A stretch of DNA of 64,000 nucleotides from Robbsia sp. KACC 23696 (GTDB lineage Bacteria > Pseudomonadota > Gammaproteobacteria > Burkholderiales > Burkholderiaceae). Under the pieces are notes generated by a model. The model saw nothing but the letters and a program-made list of their open reading frames with translations, was not told the DNA's origin and searched no databases. Every line of letters starts with the position of its first letter. Positions within the stretch are counted from its first letter, which is position 1. A program made the translations under genes and the position numbers. Shown piece by piece: positions 54,213 to 63,474 of this stretch. The DNA lies in NCBI RefSeq assembly GCF_039852015.1, contig NZ_CP156626.1:806001-870000 (forward strand). Reading direction: 5' to 3'.

Positions 54213-55499
54213 ATGGTTCCGCATCTTGTTACCGCGCTGAACGGTCCCTTGCTCGAATTGGAACGTAAGATCCTCGATGCCACGCCGGCTATCGAGCGCT
54301 GGTTCCGCCTCGAGTGGCAGGAGCACACGCCGCCGTTCTATTGCTCGGTGGACTTGCGCAACGCCGGCTTCAAACTGGCTCCGGTGGACGCCAACCTTTT
54401 TCCGGGTGGCTTCAATAATCTGCCGCCCGAGATGATTCCGCTGGCCGTTCAGGCCGCGATGGCCGCGATCGAGAAGATCTGCCCGGACGCCAAGAATCTG
54501 CTGCTGATTCCGGAAGGCGGCCATCACAGTCGCGCCTATCTCGAAAACCTTGCGCAGTTGTCGTCGATCATGCGGCAGGCGGGCTTGAATGTCCGCATCG
54601 GCTCGCTCGACGACGATCTGATGGATCCGATGACGGTCACTTTGCCGGACGGGCAGACGCTGGTGTTCGAGCCGGTACAGCGCATGCCGCGCCGTCTGGG
54701 CATGCAGAATTTCGACCCTTGCTCGATTCTGCTGAACAACGACCTGTCGGGCGGGATCCCGCGTGTTCTCGAAAATCTGAACGAGCAGTACTTGTTGCCG
54801 CCGTTGCACGCCGGTTGGGCCGTGCGCCGCAAGTCGAACCATTTCGCTTGCTACGACGACGTGGTCAAGCGCTTCGCGAAAGTCGTCGATGTGGACCCGT
54901 GGATGCTCAATCCGTATTTCGCGAAGGTCGGCGACGTGGATTTCCAGGAGCGGATCGGGGAAGAACGCCTTGCGGATGCGATCGATGCCGTCTTGAAGAA
55001 GGTCGCGAAGAAATACCGCGAATACGGCATCGGCGAGAAGCCCTATGTGGTCGTCAAGGCCGCGGCAGGAACCGACGGCAATGGCGTGATGACGGTCCAC
55101 GATGCGTCCGAAGTGGCTGCCCTAAGCAAGCGCGAGCGCAATAAGATGGCAACCGGCAAGGAAGGCATCGCGGTCCATGACGTGATTGTCCAGGAAGGCG
55201 TACCGACGTTCGAACGCGTCAAGGATGCCGTCGCCGAGCCGGTGGTCTATATGATCGACCGCTATGTGGTGGGCGGTTTCTACCGTGTGCATCAAAACCG
55301 CGAGCGCGACGAGAATCTGAACGCGCCGGGCATGCAGTATGTGCCGCTGTCGTTCGAGAGCGCCGCGATGCCGGATCCGCACGCCGCGTCGGCCGCCCCG
55401 CCGAACCGGTTCTACTTGTACGGGGTCGTGGCGCGCTTGTCGCTGTTGGCGGCCTCCATCGAACTCGAAAAAACCGATCCGGAAGCCATTCAGGTCTGA
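54213..55499 (+). CDS. gshA: Glutamate-cysteine ligase, GshA (T. ferrooxidans-type)
   Basis: A 428-aa ATP-dependent ligase making gamma-glutamylcysteine, the first step of glutathione synthesis. It belongs to the proteobacterial group typified by Acidithiobacillus GshA, not the E. coli type. Characteristic segments: CSVDLRNAGFKLAPVDANLF, PGGFNNLPPEM, LLIPEGGHHSRAYLENLAQL, SNHFACYDDVVKRF and VVKAAAGTDGNGVMTVHDAS. The start ATG 54213 has only a weak purine stretch before it but begins the conserved N-terminus. The stop is 3 bp before gshB, so the two are cotranscribed. Confidence 0.93.
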   Translation: MVPHLVTALNGPLLELERKILDATPAIERWFRLEWQEHTPPFYCSVDLRNAGFKLAPVDANLFPGGFNNLPPEMIPLAVQAAMAAIEKICPDAKNLLLIPEGGHHSRAYLENLAQLSSIMRQAGLNVRIGSLDDDLMDPMTVTLPDGQTLVFEPVQRMPRRLGMQNFDPCSILLNNDLSGGIPRVLENLNEQYLLPPLHAGWAVRRKSNHFACYDDVVKRFAKVVDVDPWMLNPYFAKVGDVDFQERIGEERLADAIDAVLKKVAKKYREYGIGEKPYVVVKAAAGTDGNGVMTVHDASEVAALSKRERNKMATGKEGIAVHDVIVQEGVPTFERVKDAVAEPVVYMIDRYVVGGFYRVHQNRERDENLNAPGMQYVPLSFESAAMPDPHAASAAPPNRFYLYGVVARLSLLAASIELEKTDPEAIQV

Positions 55500-55502
55500 C
55501 CT

Positions 55503-56447
55503 ATGAAAATCCTGTTCATCGCCGATCCGCTGGAACAATTCAAGATCTACAAGGACTCGACGTACACGATGATGGTCGAGGCGCACCGCCGCGGTCACAC
55601 GGTGTTCGCCTGCGAGGCCCAGACACTCGCGCTGGAAGGCGGCGTGGTATCCAGTGTGTCGAGTCAGATCGATATCGTCGGCGAAGAGCAGGCGCACTGG
55701 TTCGCGCGCCAACCGGCGCAACTGCGTGCGCTGACGGACTTCGACGCCATTCTGATGCGAAAGGACCCGCCGTTCGACATGGAATATGTCACGGCCACCT
55801 GGTTGCTCGAAATTGCCGAGCGGGCCGGGGCGCGGGTGTTCAACAAGGCGCGGGCGATTCGCGACCACTCGGAAAAGCTCGCCATCGCCGAATTCTCGCA
55901 ATTCACCGCGCCGACGCTGGTCAGCCGTAATGCCGCGCAGCTGCGCGCGTTTCACGCGACCCATCGCGACGTGATCCTGAAGCCGCTCGATGGCATGGGC
56001 GGTACCGGCATCTTCCGCGTCCGTGAGGACGAGCTGAATCTGGGCGCGATCATCGAGACGCTTAGCGATAACGGCGCGCGTACCATCATGGCGCAGCGCT
56101 ACATTCCGGAGATCAAGCAGGGCGACAAGCGCATCCTGCTGATCGGCGGCAAGCCCGTGCCGTTCGCGCTGGCGCGCATTCCGCAGGGCACCGAGGTACG
56201 CGGCAATCTGGCTGCGGGCGGCGTCGGCCGGGCGCAACCCTTGTCCGCGCGCGATCGGGAGATTGCCGAAACGCTGGCGCCGGTCCTGTATCCGCGCGGG
56301 CTGCTGCTTGTGGGACTGGACGTCATTGGCGAGTGCCTGACCGAGGTCAATGTCACCAGTCCCACCTGTTTCCGCGAAATCATGGATCAGGCCGGCTGCG
56401 ACGTCGCGGCGCTGTTCATCGACGCGCTGGAGACGGCAGCCGCCTGA
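55503..56447 (+). CDS. gshB: Glutathione synthetase
   Basis: A 314-aa ATP-grasp enzyme adding glycine to gamma-glutamylcysteine. It begins [20 protein letters not shown], 3 bp after the gshA stop. Motifs: [57 protein letters not shown] (ATP grasp), [20 protein letters not shown] and [15 protein letters not shown]. Length is typical (E. coli 316 aa). It forms an operon with gshA. Glutathione serves the glutaredoxin GrxC encoded further right. Confidence 0.96.
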   Translation: MKILFIADPLEQFKIYKDSTYTMMVEAHRRGHTVFACEAQTLALEGGVVSSVSSQIDIVGEEQAHWFARQPAQLRALTDFDAILMRKDPPFDMEYVTATWLLEIAERAGARVFNKARAIRDHSEKLAIAEFSQFTAPTLVSRNAAQLRAFHATHRDVILKPLDGMGGTGIFRVREDELNLGAIIETLSDNGARTIMAQRYIPEIKQGDKRILLIGGKPVPFALARIPQGTEVRGNLAAGGVGRAQPLSARDREIAETLAPVLYPRGLLLVGLDVIGECLTEVNVTSPTCFREIMDQAGCDVAALFIDALETAAA

Positions 56448-56779
56448 GTTTGCGCGCACCGAGTAAAAATACGGGATTGCTTTAGGGCCACACTTTGATG
56501 ACAGAAGCGTCATTGTGCGGCGCACTCTTGGCGTCGAACTGTTACAATCCATTTAAAACCCGACGATTTTCCAACAATCCGGTTGCAATCGTCGTGTTTG
56601 CGCGCGTGTAACGTACCAGGGTCGGTACGGACGTCGCGGGGCGCAACAACAGCTGGACGGGCACGCGGCGTATCGCGTGCTACCGAAACCAGCGGTGACC
56701 GGCACAGACCGGCACCTTCCCCGATGTCCGCAGCGATGGCGCGCCTGGCAAACTCGAGCCCTCATGGGGCTGGATAAAA
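56448..56779. other. Intergenic region upstream of the PTS genes (332 bp)
   Basis: It contains an extended -10 element, TG-T-TACAAT (56540-56548), with no good -35; this could serve the PTS operon through a leader of about 225 nt. I see no gene and no clear gshB terminator. Confidence 0.4.
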
Positions 56780-57250
56780 ATGGCCGGTATCTTGATTGTT
56801 GCTCACGCCCCGCTGGCAAGCGCGCTGCGGGATTGTCTGAAACATATCTATTGCGGATTGCCTGCGCGCATTGGTGCGATCGACGTATTGCCCGATAGCG
56901 ACCCTGCCGCCGTGGAAGATGTCGCGCGCGCGGAAATCGAGCGCTTGAAAGACAGCAATGGTGCGCTGGTCTTTTCCGATTTGTACGGCGCGACGCCGGC
57001 GAATATCGCTGGCCGTCTGGCGACGATCCCCAATGTCCGGGTGCTGGCGGGTGTAAATCTGCCGATGCTGTTGCGTGCGATCTGCTACCGCAGCACGTCT
57101 CTGGACTTGCTTGTCGAGAAGACATTGGCGGGTGGGACCAACGGTATCCAGGCCGTCACGCCGCAGTCGGCGCCCTACGTTTTCCCGGTTCCACCGGTCA
57201 CCTGTCCGTCCGAGCACCATGCTGCGCGAAGAAATCACCATCATCAATAA
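56780..57250 (+). CDS. PTS mannose-family EIIA component
   Basis: A 156-aa EIIA of the mannose (ManX N-domain) family, which accepts phosphate from HPr on His9 (ILIVAHAPLA). The second signature SDLYGATPANIAGRL is present. In sugar-uptake systems it feeds EIIB/EIIC, but no such gene is nearby, so a regulatory role is likely. Its last 32 bp overlap the ptsH start. The C-terminal tail (CPSEHHAARRNHHHQ), partly encoded in the overlap, is His-rich and probably not part of the fold. ATG 56780 follows GGATAAAA. Confidence 0.9.
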   Translation: MAGILIVAHAPLASALRDCLKHIYCGLPARIGAIDVLPDSDPAAVEDVARAEIERLKDSNGALVFSDLYGATPANIAGRLATIPNVRVLAGVNLPMLLRAICYRSTSLDLLVEKTLAGGTNGIQAVTPQSAPYVFPVPPVTCPSEHHAARRNHHHQ

Positions 57251-57488
57251 ACTCGGGCTGCATGCGAGAGCATCGGCTAAACTGACGCAGTTGGCAGGCA
57301 AATTCGCCTGCGAGATCTGGATGTCGCGCAATGGACGCCGGATCAATGCCAAGAGCATCATGGGCGTGATGATGCTGGCTGCGGGTATCGGCAGTACGGT
57401 GTTGGTTGAAACCGAGGGTGCCGATGAAACCGAGGCCATGACGGCTCTGAAGGCGCTGATCGCCGATAAGTTCGGCGAAGGTCAGTAA
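57219..57488 (+). CDS. ptsH: HPr phosphocarrier protein
   Basis: An 89-aa phosphocarrier between EI and EIIA. The phosphorylated His15 is in NKLGLHARASAKLTQLA, and the Ser46 regulatory-site region is NAKSIMGVMMLAAG. ATG 57219 starts the conserved MLREEITIINKLGLH and lies inside the 3' end of the EIIA gene (32-bp overlap), indicating coupled translation. ptsI follows after 96 bp. Confidence 0.95.
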   Translation: MLREEITIINKLGLHARASAKLTQLAGKFACEIWMSRNGRRINAKSIMGVMMLAAGIGSTVLVETEGADETEAMTALKALIADKFGEGQ

Positions 57489-57584
57489 GCGTTTTCTTTC
57501 GTCTCCCTTCACCCCCTTTCGTTTCGTCCTGCGCGTTGGTTGCGGCATCCAACCTATTCGACCTCATTTGTCGGGAGCGCGCGC

Positions 57585-59339
57585 GTGTCTTTCACTCTGC
57601 ATGGGATTCCGGTTTCCAAGGGAATCGCGATCGGCCGCGCCTGCCTGATTGGATCGGCAGCGATAGACGTCGATCACTATCTGGTCGAACCAGGTGATGT
57701 CGAAGCGGAAGTGCTGCGTTTTCGCGCGGCGCAGGATGCGGTGGGCGAAGAGCTGGAAGTCTTGCGCGCCGAATTGCCGCCCGATGCACCGGGCGAGATG
57801 GATGCCTTCCTCAATGTCCACGGCTTGCTGCTGCGCGACGCCATGCTCGGCGATGCCACTGTCGAGCTGATCCGCACCCGCCGCTATAACGCCGAATGGG
57901 CGTTGACCGAACAACTTGCCAGCCTGATTCGCCATTTCGACGAAATGGACGACCCGTATTTGCGCGAGCGTCGCGCGGATGTCGAGCAGGTGGTCGAGCG
58001 GGTGTTGAAGGTACTGGCGGGCCATCCTTCGGCGGCGCTGTTGGTGGCCGAGCGTACCCGCGACGGCGATATGGAGATGATCGTCGTGGCGCACGACATC
58101 GCCCCGGCCGACATGCTCCAATTCAAGACGCAACGATTTGGCGGCTTCGTCACGGACCTGGGCGGCCGCACCTCGCATACGGCCATCGTCGCGCGGAGCT
58201 TTGGTATCCCGGCGGCAGTGGGCATGCAGCAGGCCAGCACCCTGATTCGGATGGACGACGTGATCATCGTCGACGGAGAGCGGGGCGTCGTCATCGTGTC
58301 GCCCCCGGAAACGGTACTCGAAGAATATCGCTACCGGCAAAGCGAGCGGGCGCTGGAACAGCGCAAGTTGCAATTGCTGCGCTCGGCCACGACGCAGACG
58401 CTCGACGGCACGCGCGTGCATCTGCATGCCAATATCGAATTGCCCGAAGACGGCGTGGCGGCCTGCGCCGCCGGAGCCACCGGTGTCGGCCTTTTCCGCA
58501 CCGAGTTTCTTTTCATGAATCGGCGCGGTACCTTGCCGGATGAAGACGAGCAACTCTCGCAGTATCGGCGCGCGATCGAAGCAATGAACGGCTTGCCGGT
58601 GACGATTCGGACGATCGACGTCGGCGCCGACAAACCGTTGGATTCCCGGCCGAGCGATGGTTTCGAAGCGGAAATGAATCCGGCGCTCGGCCTTCGCGCC
58701 ATCCGTTGGTGCCTGTCCGAGCCGCAGATGTTCCTGACGCAGTTGCGGGCGATCCTGCGTGCATCCGCGTTCGGGTCGGTACGGATTCTGATCCCGATGT
58801 TGGCGCATGCCAGTGAAATGGACCAGACGCTGGCGCTAATCGATGAAGCGAAGTCGCAGTGCGACGCGGCCGGCATCAAATACGATCCGAACGTGCCGAT
58901 TGGCGCCATGATCGAGATTCCGGCGGCCGTATTGGCACTGCCGCTTTTCTTGAAGCGCTTCGACTTCCTGTCAATCGGAACGAATGATCTGATTCAATAC
59001 ACGCTCGCGATCGATCGTGCCGACAACGCCGTCGCAGCCTTGTTCGATCCGCTGCACCCGGCCGTGCTGAGGTTGCTGAGCATGACGATCAGCGAGGCAA
59101 CGCGGGCGCGGATTCCGGTGGCGGTCTGTGGCGAGATGGCAGGCGATCCCGCCATGACGCGGCTGTTGCTGGGCATGGGCTTGCGCGAATTCTCGATGCA
59201 CCCCAGTCAGTTGCTGGTGGTGAAGCGGGAGGTCTTGCGCGCGGATTTGGAAAAGCTGGAGAAATGCGTCGCCGACCTGACGGCGATGGTCGAGCCGAAC
59301 GAAATCAGTGCCGCCGTAAAACGCCTCGCGGTCGCGTAG
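57585..59339 (+). CDS. ptsI: PTS enzyme I (phosphoenolpyruvate-protein phosphotransferase)
   Basis: A 584-aa enzyme transferring phosphate from PEP to HPr. GTG 57585 is chosen because GGGAG lies seven bases upstream and the protein then begins at the family start (SFTLHGIPVSKGIAIGRA). The phospho-histidine His198 is in GGRTSHTAIVARSFGIPAAV. The PEP-binding barrel has TGVGLFRTEFLFMNR, RTIDVGADKP, FDFLSIGTNDLIQYTLAIDR and the acid Cys515 in VAVCGEMAGDP. Length matches the family (575 aa in E. coli). It ends the EIIA-HPr-EI operon; a stem-loop covers its stop codon. Confidence 0.96.
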   Translation: MSFTLHGIPVSKGIAIGRACLIGSAAIDVDHYLVEPGDVEAEVLRFRAAQDAVGEELEVLRAELPPDAPGEMDAFLNVHGLLLRDAMLGDATVELIRTRRYNAEWALTEQLASLIRHFDEMDDPYLRERRADVEQVVERVLKVLAGHPSAALLVAERTRDGDMEMIVVAHDIAPADMLQFKTQRFGGFVTDLGGRTSHTAIVARSFGIPAAVGMQQASTLIRMDDVIIVDGERGVVIVSPPETVLEEYRYRQSERALEQRKLQLLRSATTQTLDGTRVHLHANIELPEDGVAACAAGATGVGLFRTEFLFMNRRGTLPDEDEQLSQYRRAIEAMNGLPVTIRTIDVGADKPLDSRPSDGFEAEMNPALGLRAIRWCLSEPQMFLTQLRAILRASAFGSVRILIPMLAHASEMDQTLALIDEAKSQCDAAGIKYDPNVPIGAMIEIPAAVLALPLFLKRFDFLSIGTNDLIQYTLAIDRADNAVAALFDPLHPAVLRLLSMTISEATRARIPVAVCGEMAGDPAMTRLLLGMGLREFSMHPSQLLVVKREVLRADLEKLEKCVADLTAMVEPNEISAAVKRLAVA

Positions 59340-59365
59340 CGCGCTTCCACGGCGCGCTACGCGAC
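59331..59365. terminator. Long stem-loop over the ptsI stop, between convergent ptsI and moeB
   Basis: GTCGCGTAGCGCGC (59331-59344) and GCGCGCTACGCGAC (59352-59365) are perfect 14-bp inverted repeats with a 7-nt loop. The ptsI TAG (59337-59339) is inside the left arm. No T-tract follows, so it may block 3' exonucleases or act as a factor-assisted two-way terminator. Confidence 0.6.
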
Positions 59366-59378
59366 GACGGGTGCGCGT

Positions 59379-60146
59379 TTAGCGTCGTTCCGTCGTCTTG
59401 TCGCGGCAGACCGGGCAATCCGGCTGCCGCGCGATCTTGAATTCATTCCAACGCATCCGCAGACTGTCCAGCATCAACAGCCTGCCGGAAAGCGTCTCCC
59501 CCATGCCCCCAGAGATCACCTTCAGCGCCTCCGCGGCCTGAATCGCGCCGATGATGCCGACGGTCGGCGAAAACACGCCCATCGTTGCGCAGGACACTTC
59601 CTCCGGTGCCGGTTCCGGTGGGAACACGCAGGCATAGCAGGGCGCGTCGTCGCGGCGCAGATCGAAGGTGCTGACCTGGCCGTCGAAGCGCAGTGCGGCG
59701 CCCGAGACGAGCGGCACGCCATGCGCCACGCACGCGCGGTTGATCGATTGGCGAATGCTGAAATGATCGGTGCAGTCGAGCACCACGTCGGCCAGGGGCA
59801 CCTCACGCGCCAGAAGGGCATCGTCGGCATGGGTGCGAATCGCGCGGAAGCGCACGTCGGCATTGAGGCGGGCCGAGGATTCGGCCAAGGAATCGACCTT
59901 GGCCTGGCCCACGCCGTCGGTGGTGTGCGCGATCTGGCGCTGGAGATTGGTCAAATCGACGTTGTCGCCGTCGATGACTGTCAGTTGTGCAACCCCGGCA
60001 GCCACTAGATACAGCGCCGCCGGACATCCGAGACCACCCGCGCCGATGATCAGCACGCGGGCTTTGTTCACCGCTTCCTGGACTTCGATACCCCATTCGT
60101 CCAGGAGGATGTGCCGCGAATATCGCAGCAACTGCGCGTCGTTCAT
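59379..60146 (-). CDS. moeB: HesA/MoeB/ThiF-family sulfur-carrier adenylyltransferase
   Basis: A 255-aa E1-like enzyme that adenylates the C-terminus of a sulfur-carrier protein (MoaD or ThiS). The nucleotide motif LIIGAGGLGCPAALYLVAAG is near residue 33. The adenylation residues are in DGDNVDLTNLQRQIAHTTDG; VVLDCTDHFSIRQSINRACV follows. Zinc ligands are CYAC and CPVC (C-terminal), and the loop with the conserved Cys (EVSCATMGVFSP) is present. The sequence alone does not separate MoeB from ThiF. ATG 60146 overlaps the ctpA stop by 4 bp, so they are cotranscribed. Confidence 0.9.
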   Translation of the reverse strand: MNDAQLLRYSRHILLDEWGIEVQEAVNKARVLIIGAGGLGCPAALYLVAAGVAQLTVIDGDNVDLTNLQRQIAHTTDGVGQAKVDSLAESSARLNADVRFRAIRTHADDALLAREVPLADVVLDCTDHFSIRQSINRACVAHGVPLVSGAALRFDGQVSTFDLRRDDAPCYACVFPPEPAPEEVSCATMGVFSPTVGIIGAIQAAEALKVISGGMGETLSGRLLMLDSLRMRWNEFKIARQPDCPVCRDKTTERR

Positions 60147-61726
60147 TTAGCGGCAGGAGCCGATGCACCCGGTACCGCCGGCAAGGCCGGCTTCGTCGTC
60201 GTGACCGGTGCCGAAGCGTCCACCGGCGGCTTTGCGGCCGACAGCGTGCGTTCCGCAGCCGACTTCGACAGCTGGACCGGCTGACCCTTGAACTTGTTCA
60301 AGGCCTGTTGCAGCATGAAGTCCGCGTTCGCGCCCGTCACCGTACCGAAATCAGGCGGTTGGCGATTGCGTTCCTTCTGGCGTTGCTCCGGCGTCAGCTT
60401 GTCGTTGCGCTCTTCCAGCTGGCGCAATTGCTCCATCCGGTCTGCTTCGCGTGCCTCGGCTTCCTTCTTTTCGTTCGGATCCTGCAGATTCGCCAAGTGG
60501 TTCGTGTAATCCACTTCACGCGTCACCAGTGCATCGTCCGGATCGCCTTCGGCAAACTGGTCGACGGTCAAGTCCGGACGAATCCCCTTGTTCTGGATCG
60601 AACGGCCGCTCGGCGTGTAGTAGTAGGCCGTCGTCAGGCGCAGGGCCGTGTCGGCGGTCAGCGGACGCACCGTTTGCACGGAGCCCTTGCCGAACGTCGT
60701 CTTACCCATCGTCAAGGCGCGGCGATGATCCTGCAGCGCACCGGCGACGATTTCCGACGCCGACGCCGAATAGGCGTTGGTCAGAACGATCATCGGCACC
60801 GTCTTGATTTCATCCGGGATGCCTTGCAGCGGATCGCTGTTCATGCCCGGCAGACGGTAGTTGTCGAACGTGTCGCGATACGCTTGCTTCGAGTCGGCAA
60901 TCTGACCGTTGGTCGACACCACCAGCGAGTTGGCCGGCAGGAACGCGCCCGCGACGCCGACCGCGCTTTGCAGCAAGCCGCCACCGTTGTTACGCAGATC
61001 CAGGACCAAGCCCTTCAAGTTCGGCTGCTGACGCGCGATGTCCTTCAGCGCGGCGGCCAGATCCGGCACCGTCTTTTCCTGGAAGCTTGTGATCCGGACC
61101 CAGGCGTAACCCGGCTCTTCGATCTTGTACTTGACGCTCTTCACGACGATTTCCGCGCGGGTGACCGTCAACGGGAAGGTCCGTTGGTCGGACTTGCGGA
61201 AGATCGTCAGCGTGACCTTCGAACCCGGCGCACCGCGCATCCGCTTGACCGACTGGTCGAGCGTCATGCCGCGTACCGGCGTGTCGTCGATTCGGGTGAT
61301 CAGGTCGCCCGGGCGGATGCCGGCCTTGGCTGCAGGCGTGTCCTCGATCGGCGAAATCACCTTGATCAAGCCGTCTTCCGACGAAATCTCGATACCCAGG
61401 CCCGCAAAGCGGCCCTGCGTCTGTTCCTGCAATTCCTGGTAGTCGGTCTTATCCAGATACGACGAATGCGGGTCCAGGCTGGAAACCATGCCCTTGATGG
61501 CGGCGGTCAGCAGCTTCTTGTCGTCGACCGGTTCGACATATTCGTGCTTGATTTGACCGAAGACTTCCGCAAGGAGACGGAGTTGGTCCAGCGGCAACGG
61601 CGCTACCGCAGCGGCGGCCGTGGTGTTCGCATTGGTCTGGGCGGCTGCAGAAATCTGCAGCGTGGCCAGCACGCCGGTCGTCAGGCCGGCGACGATCAAT
61701 ACCAGGTGCTTCAGGTGTTTGCGCAT
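60143..61726 (-). CDS. ctpA: Carboxy-terminal processing protease (S41 family)
   Basis: A 527-aa periplasmic serine protease. The start ATG 61726 (MRKHLKHLVLIVAGLTTGVL) gives a signal peptide or anchor; an upstream TTG at 61762 is less likely. The PDZ domain lies at about residues 95-180 (GRFAGLGIEISSEDGLIKVI, AKAGIRPGDLITRIDD). The protease core has LKGLVLDLRNNGGGLL and the Ser/Lys dyad in VLTNAYSASASEIVAGALQD and GKTTFGKGSVQTV. A Gln/Glu/Arg-rich helix and an Ala/Pro/Thr-rich tail (about 415-527) extend it. It is the first gene before moeB. Its relatives process or degrade periplasmic proteins, including peptidoglycan hydrolases. Confidence 0.95.
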   Translation of the reverse strand: MRKHLKHLVLIVAGLTTGVLATLQISAAAQTNANTTAAAAVAPLPLDQLRLLAEVFGQIKHEYVEPVDDKKLLTAAIKGMVSSLDPHSSYLDKTDYQELQEQTQGRFAGLGIEISSEDGLIKVISPIEDTPAAKAGIRPGDLITRIDDTPVRGMTLDQSVKRMRGAPGSKVTLTIFRKSDQRTFPLTVTRAEIVVKSVKYKIEEPGYAWVRITSFQEKTVPDLAAALKDIARQQPNLKGLVLDLRNNGGGLLQSAVGVAGAFLPANSLVVSTNGQIADSKQAYRDTFDNYRLPGMNSDPLQGIPDEIKTVPMIVLTNAYSASASEIVAGALQDHRRALTMGKTTFGKGSVQTVRPLTADTALRLTTAYYYTPSGRSIQNKGIRPDLTVDQFAEGDPDDALVTREVDYTNHLANLQDPNEKKEAEAREADRMEQLRQLEERNDKLTPEQRQKERNRQPPDFGTVTGANADFMLQQALNKFKGQPVQLSKSAAERTLSAAKPPVDASAPVTTTKPALPAVPGASAPAAK

Positions 61727-61909
61727 AACGAGGTGGGGATGAACGGATTGGTCCGCGTGCAAAACGGGCGAAAAAAGATAACGCAGGAGAACGCGCCGTT
61801 CTTGACGGGCTCACAGGCAGTATAGCGTGGTTTGAGCGCATCATTTGAACCGCCGTTCTGTGCGCAAGGCCGGTGAAAGGCCGTATTCAGGCGTGGTTCA
61901 AGTGAAACG

Positions 61910-61940
61910 ACGGCGGGCCGCGAGCGCTGCCCACCGCCGT
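61910..61940 (-). terminator. Weak stem-loop downstream of gpmA
   Basis: ACGGCGG (61910-61916) pairs with CCGCCGT (61934-61940) across a 17-nt loop, and on the minus strand is followed by TCGTTTCACTT. It starts 12 bp after the gpmA stop. The T-tract is poor, so it is only a candidate terminator. Confidence 0.4.
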
Positions 61941-61951
61941 GCGTCCAGCGC

Positions 61952-62698
61952 TTACTTCGATTTACCCTGGTTCGCCACCGCGGCTTGCGCCTTGGCGATG
62001 GCATCGGCATCGCCGAGGTAATAGTGCTTGATCGGCTTCAGGTCGGCATCGAGTTCATAAACCAGCGGGATGCCGTTGGGAATGTTCACGCCGACGATTT
62101 CGTCGTCCGGAATGCTGTCTAGATACTTCACCAGCGCGCGGATCGAGTTGCCGTGCGCGGCGATCACGAGGCGCTTGCCGCCGCGCAAGGCCGGCGCGAT
62201 CGACTCGTTCCAGAGCGGCATCACGCGGGCCACGGTGTCCTTCAGGCACTCGGTCAACGGCAATTGCTCGCGCGGCACCTTGGCGTAACGCGGGTCGGCT
62301 GCCCATTTGTCGGCTTCCGAGGCCTCCAGCGCCGGCGGCGGCGTGTCATAGCTACGGCGCCAGACCAGGACCTGCTCGTCGCCGTACTTTTGCGCGGTTT
62401 CGGCCTTGTTCAAGCCGGCGAGCGCGCCATAATGACGCTCGTTCAAGCGCCACGAATGCACGACGGGCAGGTACATCAGATCCATCTCGTCCTGTACATG
62501 CCACAGCGTGCGGATCGCGCGCTTCAAGACGGATGTGTAAGCGATATCAAAGGTGAAGCCCGCTTCTTTCAGCAGCACGCCGGCCTGCTTGGCTTCGGTG
62601 GCGCCTTTTTCGGTCAGGTCGACGTCGACCCAGCCGGTAAAGCGGTTTTCCTGATTCCAGGTGGATTCGCCGTGGCGAATCAAAACGAGTTTGTACAT
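61952..62698 (-). CDS. gpmA: 2,3-bisphosphoglycerate-dependent phosphoglycerate mutase
   Basis: A 248-aa glycolytic enzyme interconverting 3- and 2-phosphoglycerate. ATG 62698 begins [20 protein letters not shown], with the phospho-histidine His9 in RHGES. Other signatures: [34 protein letters not shown] (catalytic Glu and His region) and [17 protein letters not shown] with the second histidine. The length equals that of E. coli GpmA (about 250 aa). It is transcribed alone towards ctpA and divergently from the rhodanese gene. Confidence 0.97.
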   Translation of the reverse strand: MYKLVLIRHGESTWNQENRFTGWVDVDLTEKGATEAKQAGVLLKEAGFTFDIAYTSVLKRAIRTLWHVQDEMDLMYLPVVHSWRLNERHYGALAGLNKAETAQKYGDEQVLVWRRSYDTPPPALEASEADKWAADPRYAKVPREQLPLTECLKDTVARVMPLWNESIAPALRGGKRLVIAAHGNSIRALVKYLDSIPDDEIVGVNIPNGIPLVYELDADLKPIKHYYLGDADAIAKAQAAVANQGKSK

Positions 62699-62880
62699 GG
62701 CGAAACGTCGGTAGTGGATAATGCGATCGGCCCAGGCGGCCCTCTGCGCCCGTCTCACGGGCCGATCCGATGGATCCGGCCGCTGAAACGAACGATTTCG
62801 GGCGCTTGATTCGCCAGGCTCTATCCCCACATTCTAGAGTGTCCAGCGCGCAACCGTACCGTCGCGCCGATGCATTTGGC

Positions 62881-62908
62881 TCGAAAATCCGGCGAGACTG
62901 TCTATAAT
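62881..62908 (+). promoter_or_regulatory. Sigma-70 promoter of the rhodanese-grxC genes
   Basis: A perfect -10, TATAAT (62903-62908), with TCGAAA (62881-62886, 4 of 6 matches) as -35 at 16 bp. The start site would be near 62915, 24 bp before the rhodanese GTG. Confidence 0.65.
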
Positions 62909-62938
62909 GCGCGAATTCCCTTTTTCCGGCGGTCGCCT

Positions 62939-63355
62939 GTGAAGTTTTTTACGAACCCCTTTAACCTTGCCCTGATCGTCATCGTGCTGGTCTCCGGCGT
63001 GATGCTGCTGTGGCCCACCCTGACCCGGCGCAACCGGGGGCTGGCGTCGAGCGAAGCCATCCTGCTGATCAACCGGCGCAATGCGGTCGTGATCGACGTA
63101 CGTGCCGCTGACGCTTACGCGGCAGGGCATTTGCCGCAGGCGCGCCACGTCGCTTTTGCCGAGTTGTCGGCCAAGGTGCAGCAGGTCGCCAAGAACAAGG
63201 CGACCCCCGTCATCGTCGTCTGCCAGAGCGGACAGCAATCGAACAGGGCGCTCGACACGCTGCGGCAAGCCGGTTACTCCGAAGTGCACGCGCTGGAAGG
63301 CGGCCTGGACGGTTGGAAGAAAGCAGGGTTGCCGGTGGTGGCATCGAAAGCGTGA
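62939..63355 (+). CDS. Membrane-anchored rhodanese-like sulfurtransferase
   Basis: A 138-aa protein. GTG 62939 gives a short N-terminus and one membrane helix (about residues 8-25, FNLALIVIVLVSGVMLLW). The single rhodanese domain follows, with AVVIDVRAADAYAAGHLPQA and the active-site loop VVCQSGQQSNRA (Cys95). It resembles E. coli YibN, which occupies the same position before grxC and secB. It probably transfers sulfane sulfur at the membrane surface; the substrate is unknown. It is cotranscribed with grxC from a TATAAT promoter. Confidence 0.92.
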   Translation: MKFFTNPFNLALIVIVLVSGVMLLWPTLTRRNRGLASSEAILLINRRNAVVIDVRAADAYAAGHLPQARHVAFAELSAKVQQVAKNKATPVIVVCQSGQQSNRALDTLRQAGYSEVHALEGGLDGWKKAGLPVVASKA

Positions 63356-63474
63356 CATGCTTGTAAAGTGCCGCGCACGCGCGTCGTGGACGGTCCGTGG
63401 ACCGGTGCCACGATGCGTCGCGGTGGCTGCGGCGGCGTCCGCGGCATCGAATGCATGAAGTCAGGAGCAAACGA

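Noticed and set aside
57564-58808. Open frame of 414 codons antisense to ptsI
   Set aside because: Overlaps the intact ptsI active-site region and shows only shadow composition.
60308-61825. Open frame of 505 codons antisense to ctpA
   Set aside because: ctpA has complete PDZ and protease motifs on the other strand; this frame is a shadow.
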